NCBI GenBank assembly: GCA_938023885.1
Contig: CALJCU010000213.1
Coordinates: 1-5,715, forward strand
DNA: 5,715 nucleotides
Source of the DNA: an uncultured Prevotella sp.
GTDB taxonomy: Bacteria > Bacteroidota > Bacteroidia > Bacteroidales > Bacteroidaceae
Direction of reading: 5' to 3'
Of this stretch, positions 1-5,380 are shown one piece after another; within the stretch, counting starts at the first letter, position 1; each line of letters opens with the position of its first letter. The notes beneath the pieces are model-generated. The model did not search any database. It was not told the origin of the DNA and saw nothing but the letters and a program-made list of their open reading frames with translations. The translations under genes were made by a program, and so were the position numbers.

Positions 1-1
1 T

Positions 2-826
2 TTCCGTGTGGCGTCCTACCGCAAGAACTATAATAAACGACTTGATTCAAAGCAAAATCCAATAGACGAGTATGTAAATCTAGATTTTGGATATCTTCAG
101 GATCTTGCCATTATCGACATGGAACTGAGATACACGTTTATTCAGCTAACACTTGATATTGAGCATTTTGCAAAAATGGATCTTCTAGGAGAAATTGAGC
201 GTCATAATGAAGACGGTTATAAGATCGTCTCGGATTTCCTTGATGCTCAGAAAACCGACAGAAAACAACACATTCAATCGGAATTACGGCAAAATCAGAA
301 TAGCTATTACACGAAAGACGTCTATAATAAATATAATCCTGATTTCCCTGCTTGGGTTTTTTTAGAACTTCTTCCTTTTGGTACAATCCTTGATTTCTAT
401 CTCTTTTGTGCTAAACGTTTTAACTCTAAGCCGATGTGCGATCGCTTTTACATCATGATTAGATGTAAAAATGTTCGAAATGCCTGTGCCCACAACGACT
501 GCTTCATCAATGATTTCCATATAGGTACTGCACCATATAAGCCCAAGTATCCTGTAATCCAAAAGTTAGCAGTAATCCCTTCGCTTTCATCTGATTCACG
601 TAAACGTCGTATGCAGAATGAACGGATGCAGGAGCTAATATATGTTCTCTATATCCATAACGAAATCGTAACCAGCAAAGGGGTCCACGATAAGGCCGCT
701 CAAAAATTACATGCATTTAAAGAACGGATGATGAAGCACTATGACTATTACAACACAAATCAGTTGATTGCTGCGAATTTCAATTTTTTGAAACTGGTCA
801 TTGACAACTGGTTCTCCCTCGTTTAA
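2..826 (+). CDS. Abi_2-family abortive-infection protein (HEPN-like), 5'-partial
   Basis: This is probably an abortive-infection protein of the AbiD/AbiF (Abi_2) family, a branch of the HEPN superfamily whose members are thought to act as RNases during phage attack. Numbering residues from the GTG at position 8, an Abi_2 core LDFGYLQDLAIIDMELR lies at about 25-41, followed by the helix TFIQLTLDIEH. A hydrophobic FPAWVFLELLPFGTILDFY stretch lies at about 113-131. The HEPN-type motif R157-N158-A-C-A-H162 supplies the expected Arg and His. The frame is open to the left edge: Phe-Arg precedes the GTG, giving FRVASYRKNY, which resembles the family's internal NYYR-x-x-YR segment. The GTG is therefore probably an internal Val codon and the true start lies upstream. 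The stop TAA at 824-826 is followed at once by terminators, so nothing downstream is co-transcribed. It converges on the XRE gene. Family call is confident; RNase activity and phage role are inferred. Confidence 0.85.
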   Translation, partial: FRVASYRKNYNKRLDSKQNPIDEYVNLDFGYLQDLAIIDMELRYTFIQLTLDIEHFAKMDLLGEIERHNEDGYKIVSDFLDAQKTDRKQHIQSELRQNQNSYYTKDVYNKYNPDFPAWVFLELLPFGTILDFYLFCAKRFNSKPMCDRFYIMIRCKNVRNACAHNDCFINDFHIGTAPYKPKYPVIQKLAVIPSLSSDSRKRRMQNERMQELIYVLYIHNEIVTSKGVHDKAAQKLHAFKERMMKHYDYYNTNQLIAANFNFLKLVIDNWFSLV

Positions 827-842
827 ACTAATAGTACTTCGA

Positions 843-860
843 AAAAGCAGCACTGCTTTT
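843..860 (+). terminator. Small hairpin just after the abi stop
   Basis: AAAAGCAG (843-850) and CTGCTTTT (853-860) are perfect 8-base complements around CA. In RNA the innermost pairs would open to make a loop. It starts 16 nt after the abi stop and ends in four T's, so it could be a weak intrinsic terminator or an mRNA-stabilising 3' hairpin. Confidence 0.45.
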
Positions 861-863
861 GTA

Positions 864-895
864 AGGGCTCTATCTTAGGATCGAGCCCTATTTTT
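864..895 (+). terminator. Rho-independent terminator of the abi gene
   Basis: AGGGCTC (864-870) pairs with GAGCCCT (883-889) across a 12-nt loop, and the right arm is followed by TATTTTTC. The GC-rich stem plus T-run is the classical intrinsic terminator layout for transcription from the left. Confidence 0.8.
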
Positions 896-901
896 CTATC
901 C

Positions 902-943
902 AAAAACCTGCAGGTACCACAATTGTGGTACCTGCAGGTTTTT
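902..943. terminator. Perfect 42-bp palindrome, bidirectional terminator
   Basis: Two 21-base arms (902-922 and 923-943) are exact reverse complements. The outer ends are A5 on the left and T5 on the right, and the middle is CCTGCAGGTACCAC and its complement around CAATTG. Either strand reads as a long GC-rich hairpin ending in a T-run, so it can stop the + strand abi transcript and also the - strand XRE transcript, whose gene ends at 1092. Absence of any mismatch is unusual for a natural terminator. Confidence 0.75.
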
Positions 944-1091
944 CTTTGCCCCTGGGGCGACCAAACTAATTCCATGAGGTTTACATCAGGACTCAGGTTG
1001 TCATTCACCTTCTGGATTGTAGCTATATGTAAAGTTGTCTATAGCATTTTTCTATCAACAGAAAAGGGAAAATTCTACTACTTCCGATGCT

Positions 1092-1382
1092 CTACAATTT
1101 ACTGGCAAGTTCCATCATATGAGAAGCCATTTCAATAAGATTCCTGCGAACAGAATCTTTATCAATCTCATTCCCCAGAAGTAGATAGTCTGTGCTAACG
1201 TGAAAATAGAGAGCAATTTCAACAAGCAGTTCCAGCGATGGTTTCCCTTTTCCACGCTCTATATTGCCGAGATGTTCGAGACTGATGTTGAGTTCTTCAG
1301 CACTTTTCTCCTGTGTCTTACCTCGGGCTTTACGAAGTGCTTTCAAACGCCCTGCAAAATCAGCTTCCCCTATATTGTACAA
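1092..1382 (-). CDS. XRE-family helix-turn-helix regulator (SinR-like), 96 aa
   Basis: A small cytoplasmic DNA-binding protein, probably a repressor. A complete XRE (Cro/C1) HTH domain spans about residues 9-70: FAGRLKALRKARGKTQ is helix 1 and the start of helix 2, EELNISLEHLGNIERGKGKPS carries the turn and recognition helix, and ELLVEIALYFHVSTDYLLLG completes it. The C-terminal tail (71-96) is predicted helical and may dimerise; there is no enzymatic domain. The start is TTG at 1380-1382, with AAAGGA 8 nt upstream and a stronger AGGAGG 14 nt upstream; no in-frame ATG precedes the HTH. The stop is TAG at 1092-1094. It is transcribed alone, since a terminator upstream (1610-1672) separates it from the zinc-ribbon operon, and it converges on abi. 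Its targets cannot be told from sequence; autoregulation or control of the neighbouring defence genes is typical but inferred. Confidence 0.88.
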   Translation of the reverse strand: MYNIGEADFAGRLKALRKARGKTQEKSAEELNISLEHLGNIERGKGKPSLELLVEIALYFHVSTDYLLLGNEIDKDSVRRNLIEMASHMMELASKL

Positions 1383-1609
1383 AATTATTTTCCTTTCCTC
1401 CTGACACGGGAGATTGGAAGGGGCTACACCTTCCTGCAGACAGATTAGAACCTTCAGGGCCTTACAAAAGCCAAAAAGAGATAAGGATACCGATATCGCT
1501 TCTCTCCGAAATCTGAACTATATGTATATCCTCAGCCCTTCATACATGTCAGGATGCGATATGTTTATGAAGTGGATTGAAATCATGCTTTTGTCTTGCT
1601 AATCGGTAC
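1383..1609 (-). promoter_or_regulatory. Structured leader/promoter region of the XRE gene
   Basis: No convincing gene lies here. Read on the - strand, a weak promoter candidate is CTGACA (1547-1552), an 18-nt spacer and TATACA (1523-1528). Nearer the gene are two hairpins: GGAAGG/CCTTCC (1416-1421 and 1429-1434), and CTCC/GGAG (1409-1412 and 1398-1401). The second uses most of the AGGAGG Shine-Dalgarno (1397-1402) as one arm. The leader could thus limit translation of the TTG-started regulator. The promoter assignment is tentative and the folding is by eye only. Confidence 0.35.
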
Positions 1610-1672
1610 AAAAAAGAAACCACCGACAAGGACGGAACCCTATGGATATAGGTATCCTGTCCTTGCCGATGG
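1610..1672 (-). terminator. Long-stem terminator of the LexA-like/zinc-ribbon operon
   Basis: On the - strand, arms 1659-1672 and 1620-1633 pair with two mismatches (core CAAGGAC/GTCCTTG). An inner stem, CCTAT/ATAGG plus flanking GGA/TCC, extends the hairpin nearly to the centre. The left arm is followed by TTTCTTTTTTG (1609-1619), the expected U-run. It closes the minus-strand operon that begins with the LexA-like gene and insulates the XRE gene. Confidence 0.8.
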
Positions 1673-1696
1673 CCTCTCATGTATGTCTGGCTTAAC

Positions 1697-1786
1697 TCAT
1701 CGACTATTCAAGCATGTGACCTGAAATGGATTTACGCAGTCTGTTTCAACTCGACCATTCCCGTCTGTACGCTCATTCAATTTCAT
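1697..1786 (-). CDS. Possible 29-aa small ORF coupled to the zinc-ribbon gene
   Basis: An ATG at 1784-1786 overlaps the TGA of the preceding zinc-ribbon gene as ATGA, the classical translational-coupling arrangement. The frame runs 29 codons to TGA at 1697-1699 and ends before the operon terminator. The peptide begins MKLNERTDGNGRVETDCVNP; it has no clear hydrophobic segment or recognisable domain, and two Cys residues. No separate Shine-Dalgarno is present, as expected if coupled, but also if the ORF is spurious. The segment encoding ETDCVNP is the same DNA block that recurs near 5432, which could mean a conserved coding piece or merely a dispersed repeat. Function unknown. Confidence 0.3.
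   Translation of the reverse strand: MKLNERTDGNGRVETDCVNPFQVTCLNSR
1726..1745 (+). repeat. Dispersed direct repeat, copy 1
   Basis: ATGGATTTACG followed by CAGTCTGTT (20 nt). The same 20 bases occur in the same orientation at 5432-5456, where five extra bases split them. A second short match, TACGCTCA, lies downstream of both copies (1767-1774 and 5462-5469), at different distances. It overlaps the possible 29-aa ORF. Confidence 0.6.
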
Positions 1787-1998
1787 TTATTACATGTAAG
1801 TTCATTCCGGTCTTCCGGCGCATACACATCGATACGATTGTGTCTGCGGCCCATTCGCTTCTGTACCATAACCGACTTGCAACGTTTGCAAGTGACGCGG
1901 ACTATGCCCTCGCGATCTTCCAAACCGTGATTAACCTCATGGCAGTTGGGACAACAAACGCTTCTTGGGCGTAATATGCCCTGGCTCTCATGTGCCAA
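1783..1998 (-). CDS. Small zinc-ribbon protein B (71 aa), function unknown
   Basis: A short soluble protein with a Cys4 zinc-ribbon: C16-x2-C19 and C37-x2-C40, with a conserved VNH (22-24) between them. It is rich in basic residues after the second knuckle (KRCKSVMVQKRMGRRHNR), so nucleic-acid binding is possible. It is a paralogue of the upstream zinc-ribbon gene with identical Cys/His spacing. The start is TTG at 1996-1998: an in-frame TAA lies immediately upstream, AAGGGAG sits 8 nt before the TTG, and there is no ATG before the Cys motif. The gap to the preceding gene is 32 nt, so it should be in the operon headed by the LexA-like repressor. I do not recognise a named family; resemblance to phage Mu Com-type zinc-finger proteins is superficial. 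Confidence 0.75.
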   Translation of the reverse strand: MAHESQGILRPRSVCCPNCHEVNHGLEDREGIVRVTCKRCKSVMVQKRMGRRHNRIDVYAPEDRNELTCNK

Positions 1999-2030
1999 TT
2001 ACCTTGCTCCCTTCTCATTCGCTCGTTTTT

Positions 2031-2222
2031 TCATACTGTAGGAATTGCGACATGTTCACCCCTTCTTGCCAAGACAAAGGGCTTCTGTATTTTCCACATC
2101 CTCCGGAGCTGCTGCGTCGTTTCTCCGCAGTATTCGCATTCCATCCATCCGTCTGTCTCTTCAAGCAGCAGTTGATGATTGACTCTTCCGCAAATCGGAC
2201 ATTTCATATCGTATTGATTCAT
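2031..2222 (-). CDS. Small zinc-ribbon protein A (63 aa), function unknown
   Basis: A 63-residue protein dominated by one zinc-ribbon: C8-P-I-C11, VNH at 14-16, then C29-x2-C32, followed by a basic tail (QLRRMWKIQKPFVLARRGEH). No membrane segment or enzyme domain is seen. The start is ATG at 2220-2222, chosen because GGAGGTGA (2227-2234 on the - strand) lies 4 nt upstream; a longer frame reaching 2285 would run into the end of the LexA-like gene and bypass this site. It begins 22 nt after the repressor's stop, so the two are almost certainly co-transcribed and both under the 2889-2909 operator. Likely roles are DNA or RNA binding, or partnering the repressor; this is inference. The paralogue lies directly downstream. 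Confidence 0.8.
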   Translation of the reverse strand: MNQYDMKCPICGRVNHQLLLEETDGWMECEYCGETTQQLRRMWKIQKPFVLARRGEHVAIPTV

Positions 2223-2226
2223 GCTT

Positions 2227-2234
2227 TCACCTCC
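2227..2234 (-). promoter_or_regulatory. Ribosome binding site deciding the zinc-ribbon A start
   Basis: GGAGGTGA on the - strand is a near-perfect Shine-Dalgarno, with GGAGG 7 nt before the ATG at 2222. It fixes the start of the 63-aa protein and rejects the 21 extra upstream codons. Confidence 0.85.
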
Positions 2235-2244
2235 GTTCACCGGA

Positions 2245-2865
2245 TTACAGCGCCTTGATGACGTGCTTTGCAACTCCCTGAACAATCAGATTTTTTGTGC
2301 GTATCTCTTTACCGGGATAAACAGCTTCATTCTGATAAAGAAGAATTGCTTCTTGATTCTCAGCATCAACACCGCTATACACCTTCAGCGTGCTCTCATT
2401 GTCACCCAATAGGGCAACAACGATATCACCAACCCTGGCCTCGCAATCCATCCTGATAACGACTCTGTCACCGTCATCGATGCCCGCATCAACCATAGAG
2501 TCACCGCATGCCTCCAGAATATAGAACTCACCCTTCCCGAAAAGGGAAACAGGAAGGCTGATGTACTCCCGAATGCATTCCTCCTTTTCCTCCGCAGTTC
2601 CACACGGGATGGATCCGACAACAGGACAAGGGGCAGAACCGGTCGTGAACTTGTTGATCATCGGTGTGTTGATGGCACGCGACTGGCCATCGTACTCAAT
2701 CATTCCGCGATTATCCATTTCAACCAGGTAGCGATATGCAGTTGTCTTGGGGATGTCCACACCCTTGGCAATTTCATTCACCGAAGGCGTGACATGCATT
2801 TCGCAAAAATACTGGTCAACATAGGAAATGATGAGTTCCATTGTCTCCGAGTTCATTTTTCTCAT
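2245..2865 (-). CDS. LexA-like S24-family auto-cleaving transcriptional repressor, 206 aa
   Basis: A two-domain repressor of LexA/phage-repressor type. Residues about 1-70 form a winged HTH (TPSVNEIAKGVDIPKTTAYR at 26-45 is the HTH; the wing follows at RGMIEYDGQSRAI). Residues about 80-206 form the S24/LexA peptidase domain: scissile Cys88-Gly89 in VGSIPCG, nucleophile Ser123 in CGDSMVDAGI, and general-base Lys161 in STLKVY. All three are in the order known for LexA. RecA-stimulated self-cleavage after DNA damage is therefore plausible. The start is ATG at 2863-2865, with AAAGGAA 8 nt upstream; a TTG at 2883 is in frame but lies ahead of that site. A promoter (2916-2944) and a perfect palindrome (2889-2909) lie just upstream, so autorepression is likely. 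It may be a second, element-specific LexA-like regulator rather than the housekeeping SOS repressor, because the operator differs from the Bacillus-type CGAAC-N4-GTTCG box and its operon holds zinc-ribbon genes. Confidence 0.88.
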   Translation of the reverse strand: MRKMNSETMELIISYVDQYFCEMHVTPSVNEIAKGVDIPKTTAYRYLVEMDNRGMIEYDGQSRAINTPMINKFTTGSAPCPVVGSIPCGTAEEKEECIREYISLPVSLFGKGEFYILEACGDSMVDAGIDDGDRVVIRMDCEARVGDIVVALLGDNESTLKVYSGVDAENQEAILLYQNEAVYPGKEIRTKNLIVQGVAKHVIKAL

Positions 2866-2888
2866 GGTCGCAATTCCTTTCAATCGAT

Positions 2889-2909
2889 AACGGAACGAGT
2901 CGTTCCGTT
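2889..2909. promoter_or_regulatory. 21-bp palindromic operator of the LexA-like repressor
   Basis: Arm AACGGAACGA (2889-2898), one central base (2899) and the exact complementary arm TCGTTCCGTT (2900-2909). It begins right at the predicted transcription start and ends 23 nt before the ATG, so bound repressor would block initiation. No second full copy occurs in the window; one half-site, GGAACG, lies at 2962-2967. Confidence 0.8.
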
Positions 2910-2915
2910 GATGGC

Positions 2916-2944
2916 ATCATAAAACCCCTTGACGATGAGGTCAA
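2916..2944 (-). promoter_or_regulatory. Sigma-A-type promoter of the LexA-like operon
   Basis: On the - strand: -35 TTGACC (2939-2944), a spacer of exactly 17 nt (2922-2938), and -10 TATGAT (2916-2921). Each hexamer matches consensus at 5 of 6. The expected start at about 2909-2912 touches the palindromic operator. The -35 element lies inside the terminator hairpin of the upstream KAP gene. Confidence 0.75.
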
Positions 2945-2950
2945 GGGGTT
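2921..2950 (-). terminator. Intrinsic terminator of the WYL-KAP operon
   Basis: On the - strand, AACCCCTTGAC (2940-2950) pairs perfectly with GTCAAGGGGTT (2923-2933) across a 6-nt loop, an 11-bp stem followed by a short T-run (TTTT then AT). It begins 50 nt after the KAP stop. The T-run is short, so some read-through into the LexA-like operon is possible. Confidence 0.7.
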
Positions 2951-3000
2951 AGGCGTTTAATGGAACGCAGGTGCACAGAATATTGGGCACTAAATGACAG

Positions 3001-4386
3001 CTATGCATTGTCATACTTTGCAAACGGAGATAGTAGGCTAACCACCTTGAGAATCTCTTGTCTGTGGTATTTCCCAAATGTTAATTTACCCATGACATGA
3101 GAATCTTTATAGATCCCATAACTATTTGCAAAAATAGCTTCATACCATTCCCTAATTATGTCGTTAATTTCGACCTGTACTTTATTATCATAATCATAAT
3201 GAAATGTTCTATCCGGTGATAAAAATGGGGCAAGTATATCCTCGCAATTATCATACAAAGCCATTAGTTTTTCTAATGGTTCACAGTAAGAACCACTAAT
3301 GAATGCTTCATATTGGGACATATCTAGTATTTGAAGTCCAATCAGCAAAGGAACAATATACAGTAAATTATATTGAGCTCCCATTTCATTCGAAGATAGA
3401 AAGTTCCGACTTCTTACATGTGTCGGAGCGAATGCGGCAATATTAGCAATTCTCCAGAACCGATGAATCTCTCTTAATTCGAGGCCAAATAGTTCTATTA
3501 CTTTACGGCAGTTTCTATCATATACCCATTCACTGTTCTCAAGTCCCATCTTTTGATACAAATTCTGGTTGTTAACTGGAGGTAAAGAAATGCGAACGTC
3601 AAAAAAACGATTCAAGTATCTTCCGGCGCTAAAATCTTCCCCATAGCATCGTTTTACAGTATGTTGAAGTTCTTTTGAATTAATTGAAAATACAAAAGTG
3701 ACATTATCTATTTCAAAATAATGCTTGATGCGTTCTAACAATTGAACTGCATATGAAGGTCGGCAACGATCTAACTCATCAACAAATACGACCAATCTAT
3801 CACCACGTTCGAGTATTACATCCTGTAGAAAGCGTTTAAGTAATCCCGTCAGTTCATGTTGCTCTCTTATGATCTTAAGCGGGTCTTTACCACTTAGACT
3901 CTCAAGCGCTCTCGTTATCTCTTTTCCTGAAATACAGTCAAGTATGCTTCCAGCTATTTTCAAGAATCCAGAGTCTTCTGTGATTTTATAATTAGAATCA
4001 ATTGCTTTTATTATGGAATATATAATAGAAAGGACAGGGTCAACATCATTGTCATTTGCCCAAGCATCATAATATACTGCAATTTGAGGCTTATATGATT
4101 CATTCAACCAGTCACTTTTAATTTTCATAAAACAACTAGAAATACGGCTTCTTTCCTCCTCTGTCAAACTATTTGAAAATGGATTTAAATAGTTTAAAGA
4201 AAGCTCTGCTTGTTTTACAAAAAACGTCTTTCCACTTCCCCAATATCCGTTAAGCGAAATAGACATTGCCTCATTAATTCCATTTAGCAACTCCAGAAAG
4301 CGGAGTAGTTCCGCGTTCCTTCCAAGTAAATTCTCCTCTAACGTAAAAAGCACATTTTCTTTTGTCGGTGACAATTCAGCTGACAT
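3001..4386 (-). CDS. KAP-family P-loop NTPase, 461 aa
   Basis: A predicted soluble KAP NTPase, the family of Kidins220/ARMS and the F-plasmid phage-exclusion protein PifA. Walker A is G47-YWGSG-K53-T54 after a short N-terminal segment containing LLGRNAEL. The KAP-typical YYDAWANDNDVDP lies at 105-117. Walker B is RLVVFVDELDRC at 197-208, with D203, E204 and D206, followed by a sensor-like NVTFVFSIN (228-236) and RYLNRFFD (256-263), the likely arginine-finger region. Many KAP proteins carry transmembrane helices between Walker A and B; none is seen here, and the hydrophobic LLYIVPLLIGLQIL at 341-354 is short. Residues 270-461 have no recognised domain and may be the sensing part. The start is ATG at 4384-4386; its site GAGGAG lies in the last codons of the WYL gene, with only 4 nt between the genes, so translation is coupled. 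The gene looks more AT-rich than the WYL and LexA-like genes, hinting at separate origin. An anti-phage role is inferred. Confidence 0.87.
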   Translation of the reverse strand: MSAELSPTKENVLFTLEENLLGRNAELLRFLELLNGINEAMSISLNGYWGSGKTFFVKQAELSLNYLNPFSNSLTEEERSRISSCFMKIKSDWLNESYKPQIAVYYDAWANDNDVDPVLSIIYSIIKAIDSNYKITEDSGFLKIAGSILDCISGKEITRALESLSGKDPLKIIREQHELTGLLKRFLQDVILERGDRLVVFVDELDRCRPSYAVQLLERIKHYFEIDNVTFVFSINSKELQHTVKRCYGEDFSAGRYLNRFFDVRISLPPVNNQNLYQKMGLENSEWVYDRNCRKVIELFGLELREIHRFWRIANIAAFAPTHVRSRNFLSSNEMGAQYNLLYIVPLLIGLQILDMSQYEAFISGSYCEPLEKLMALYDNCEDILAPFLSPDRTFHYDYDNKVQVEINDIIREWYEAIFANSYGIYKDSHVMGKLTFGKYHRQEILKVVSLLSPFAKYDNA

Positions 4387-4390
4387 TCTA

Positions 4391-5380
4391 CTAATTCTCC
4401 TCTAGAACTGATAATGTCTCTATGAGTAAGCTCTTATACCTTTCTTTAACACTTGCAGGCCCTAGAACCACGATTTTTTTGCCAAATCCAAACAGCCATC
4501 GAAAGAAAGTGGTGCTTGTACACACAGAAACAGTTGCTACGAAATGCTTCTCATCAATCTGCTCTGTTTTTACCTCTAATCCAAAGTTATCGATGATATA
4601 TTTCATCGTGGATACATGGCACTTCAGCCTGACCTCTTTCGGCTGATCTGTGCCAAACATACGGAAAACACACTTGCTGTACTGAGCAGGCGAATAGTCT
4701 TCCGGAGGTGATACCGCAATCTGATTCAGGATTTTCGGTTGCTCCGCAATGCGGTCGATGCGGAAAGTGCGCATCGCCTGGCGCTCATCGCAGAAGCCGC
4801 GCAGGTAATAGTAGTCTCCATCCCATTCCAATGTATAGGGACTTACCGTGTACGGCGCACCGCCATTGGTCATGTAGCGCTTCTTGTTCACATCAAAATC
4901 CGTGTAGGCAAACTGGATCTTCCGTCGGGTGTCGATAGCCTCATTGAGGGCATCCACAATGTAATAGCCTTGCTCATTATCCGACTTCACACGACCGGCC
5001 ACATAGATGTGACGGCGGAGCTTGGCGGCATTCGCTGCACTGGTCAGCGTAAAGAGCTTCGTAATCAACTCATCGCTCTTACGCTGCGTGATGAACTTGG
5101 AAGAAGAAATTGCATCTACAAGAAGCTTAAGCTCAGCCAGGTCATAGGCGTGACCATCATAGTAATACTTGTTCTGCGTAGACTCGTAGTGTTCGATATG
5201 AAGGCCACAGTTATGGAGCATGGCAAGATCATCGCTGATTGTGTTTCTGGAAACCTTGATGGCATATTGCTCTTTCAGAATCTTGATCAACTCAGCGGTA
5301 GAAAGCGGATGTTCTGCGTCCGTATGCCGAACCAGGTGCTGGTACAAATATAAAATTCTGAGCTTCGTTCTGCTCTGCAT
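4391..5380 (-). CDS. WYL-domain transcriptional regulator (wHTH-WYL-WCX), 329 aa
   Basis: A YafY/BrxR/CapW-type regulator. Numbering from the ATG at 5380: the winged HTH covers about 2-76 (TKLRILYLYQHL, then HPLSTAELIKILKEQY, then VSRNTISDDLAML as recognition helix). A helical linker follows at about 80-120. The WYL domain covers about 141-221, with signature YYYLRGFCDERQ and RTFRIDRI at 190-211; the name-giving Trp is Tyr here. A WCX-like C-terminal extension runs from about 248 to the end (EVRLKCHV onward). WYL domains bind ligands, often nucleic-acid-derived, and BrxR and CapW repress BREX and CBASS defence loci. Another ATG at 5390-5392 would add four residues; I prefer 5380 because GGGGAT lies 6 nt upstream and homologues typically start close to the TKLR-LYL segment. 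It is the first gene of a two-gene operon with KAP, 4 nt apart, so it is the presumed regulator of that NTPase. Confidence 0.88.
   Translation of the reverse strand: MQSRTKLRILYLYQHLVRHTDAEHPLSTAELIKILKEQYAIKVSRNTISDDLAMLHNCGLHIEHYESTQNKYYYDGHAYDLAELKLLVDAISSSKFITQRKSDELITKLFTLTSAANAAKLRRHIYVAGRVKSDNEQGYYIVDALNEAIDTRRKIQFAYTDFDVNKKRYMTNGGAPYTVSPYTLEWDGDYYYLRGFCDERQAMRTFRIDRIAEQPKILNQIAVSPPEDYSPAQYSKCVFRMFGTDQPKEVRLKCHVSTMKYIIDNFGLEVKTEQIDEKHFVATVSVCTSTTFFRWLFGFGKKIVVLGPASVKERYKSLLIETLSVLEEN

Noticed and set aside
948..958. GCCCC-T-GGGGC mini-palindrome
   Set aside because: Too short to form a stable hairpin with a real loop and not followed by a T-run; probably incidental.
823..1008. Minus-strand 61-codon frame with GTG start and a passable AGAAGG site upstream, Cys-rich middle
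   Set aside because: It reads straight through both strong terminator hairpins; the Cys-rich part is just the translated 42-bp palindrome, so coding is very unlikely.
1200..1448. Plus-strand 82-codon frame across the XRE gene
   Set aside because: Antisense to a clear HTH domain and low-complexity Phe/Ser/Thr-rich; a shadow of the XRE gene.
1485..1657. Two similar short palindromes (GGATACCGATATC and GGATATAGGTATCC) as possible XRE operators
   Set aside because: One is part of the terminator loop, the arms are only 4-5 bp and AT-rich, and the two copies differ in the centre.
2223..2285. 21-codon N-terminal extension of zinc-ribbon protein A
   Set aside because: It would overlap the LexA-like coding end and bypass an excellent GGAGGTGA site placed for the ATG at 2222.
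2866..2883. TTG start adding six residues to the LexA-like repressor
   Set aside because: AAAGGAA within these codons is well placed for the ATG at 2865, and LexA-type proteins begin close to the HTH.
4739..5353. Plus-strand 204-codon open frame
   Set aside because: It lies wholly antisense to the WYL gene, has no recognisable domain or good ribosome binding site, and mirrors codon bias of the real gene.
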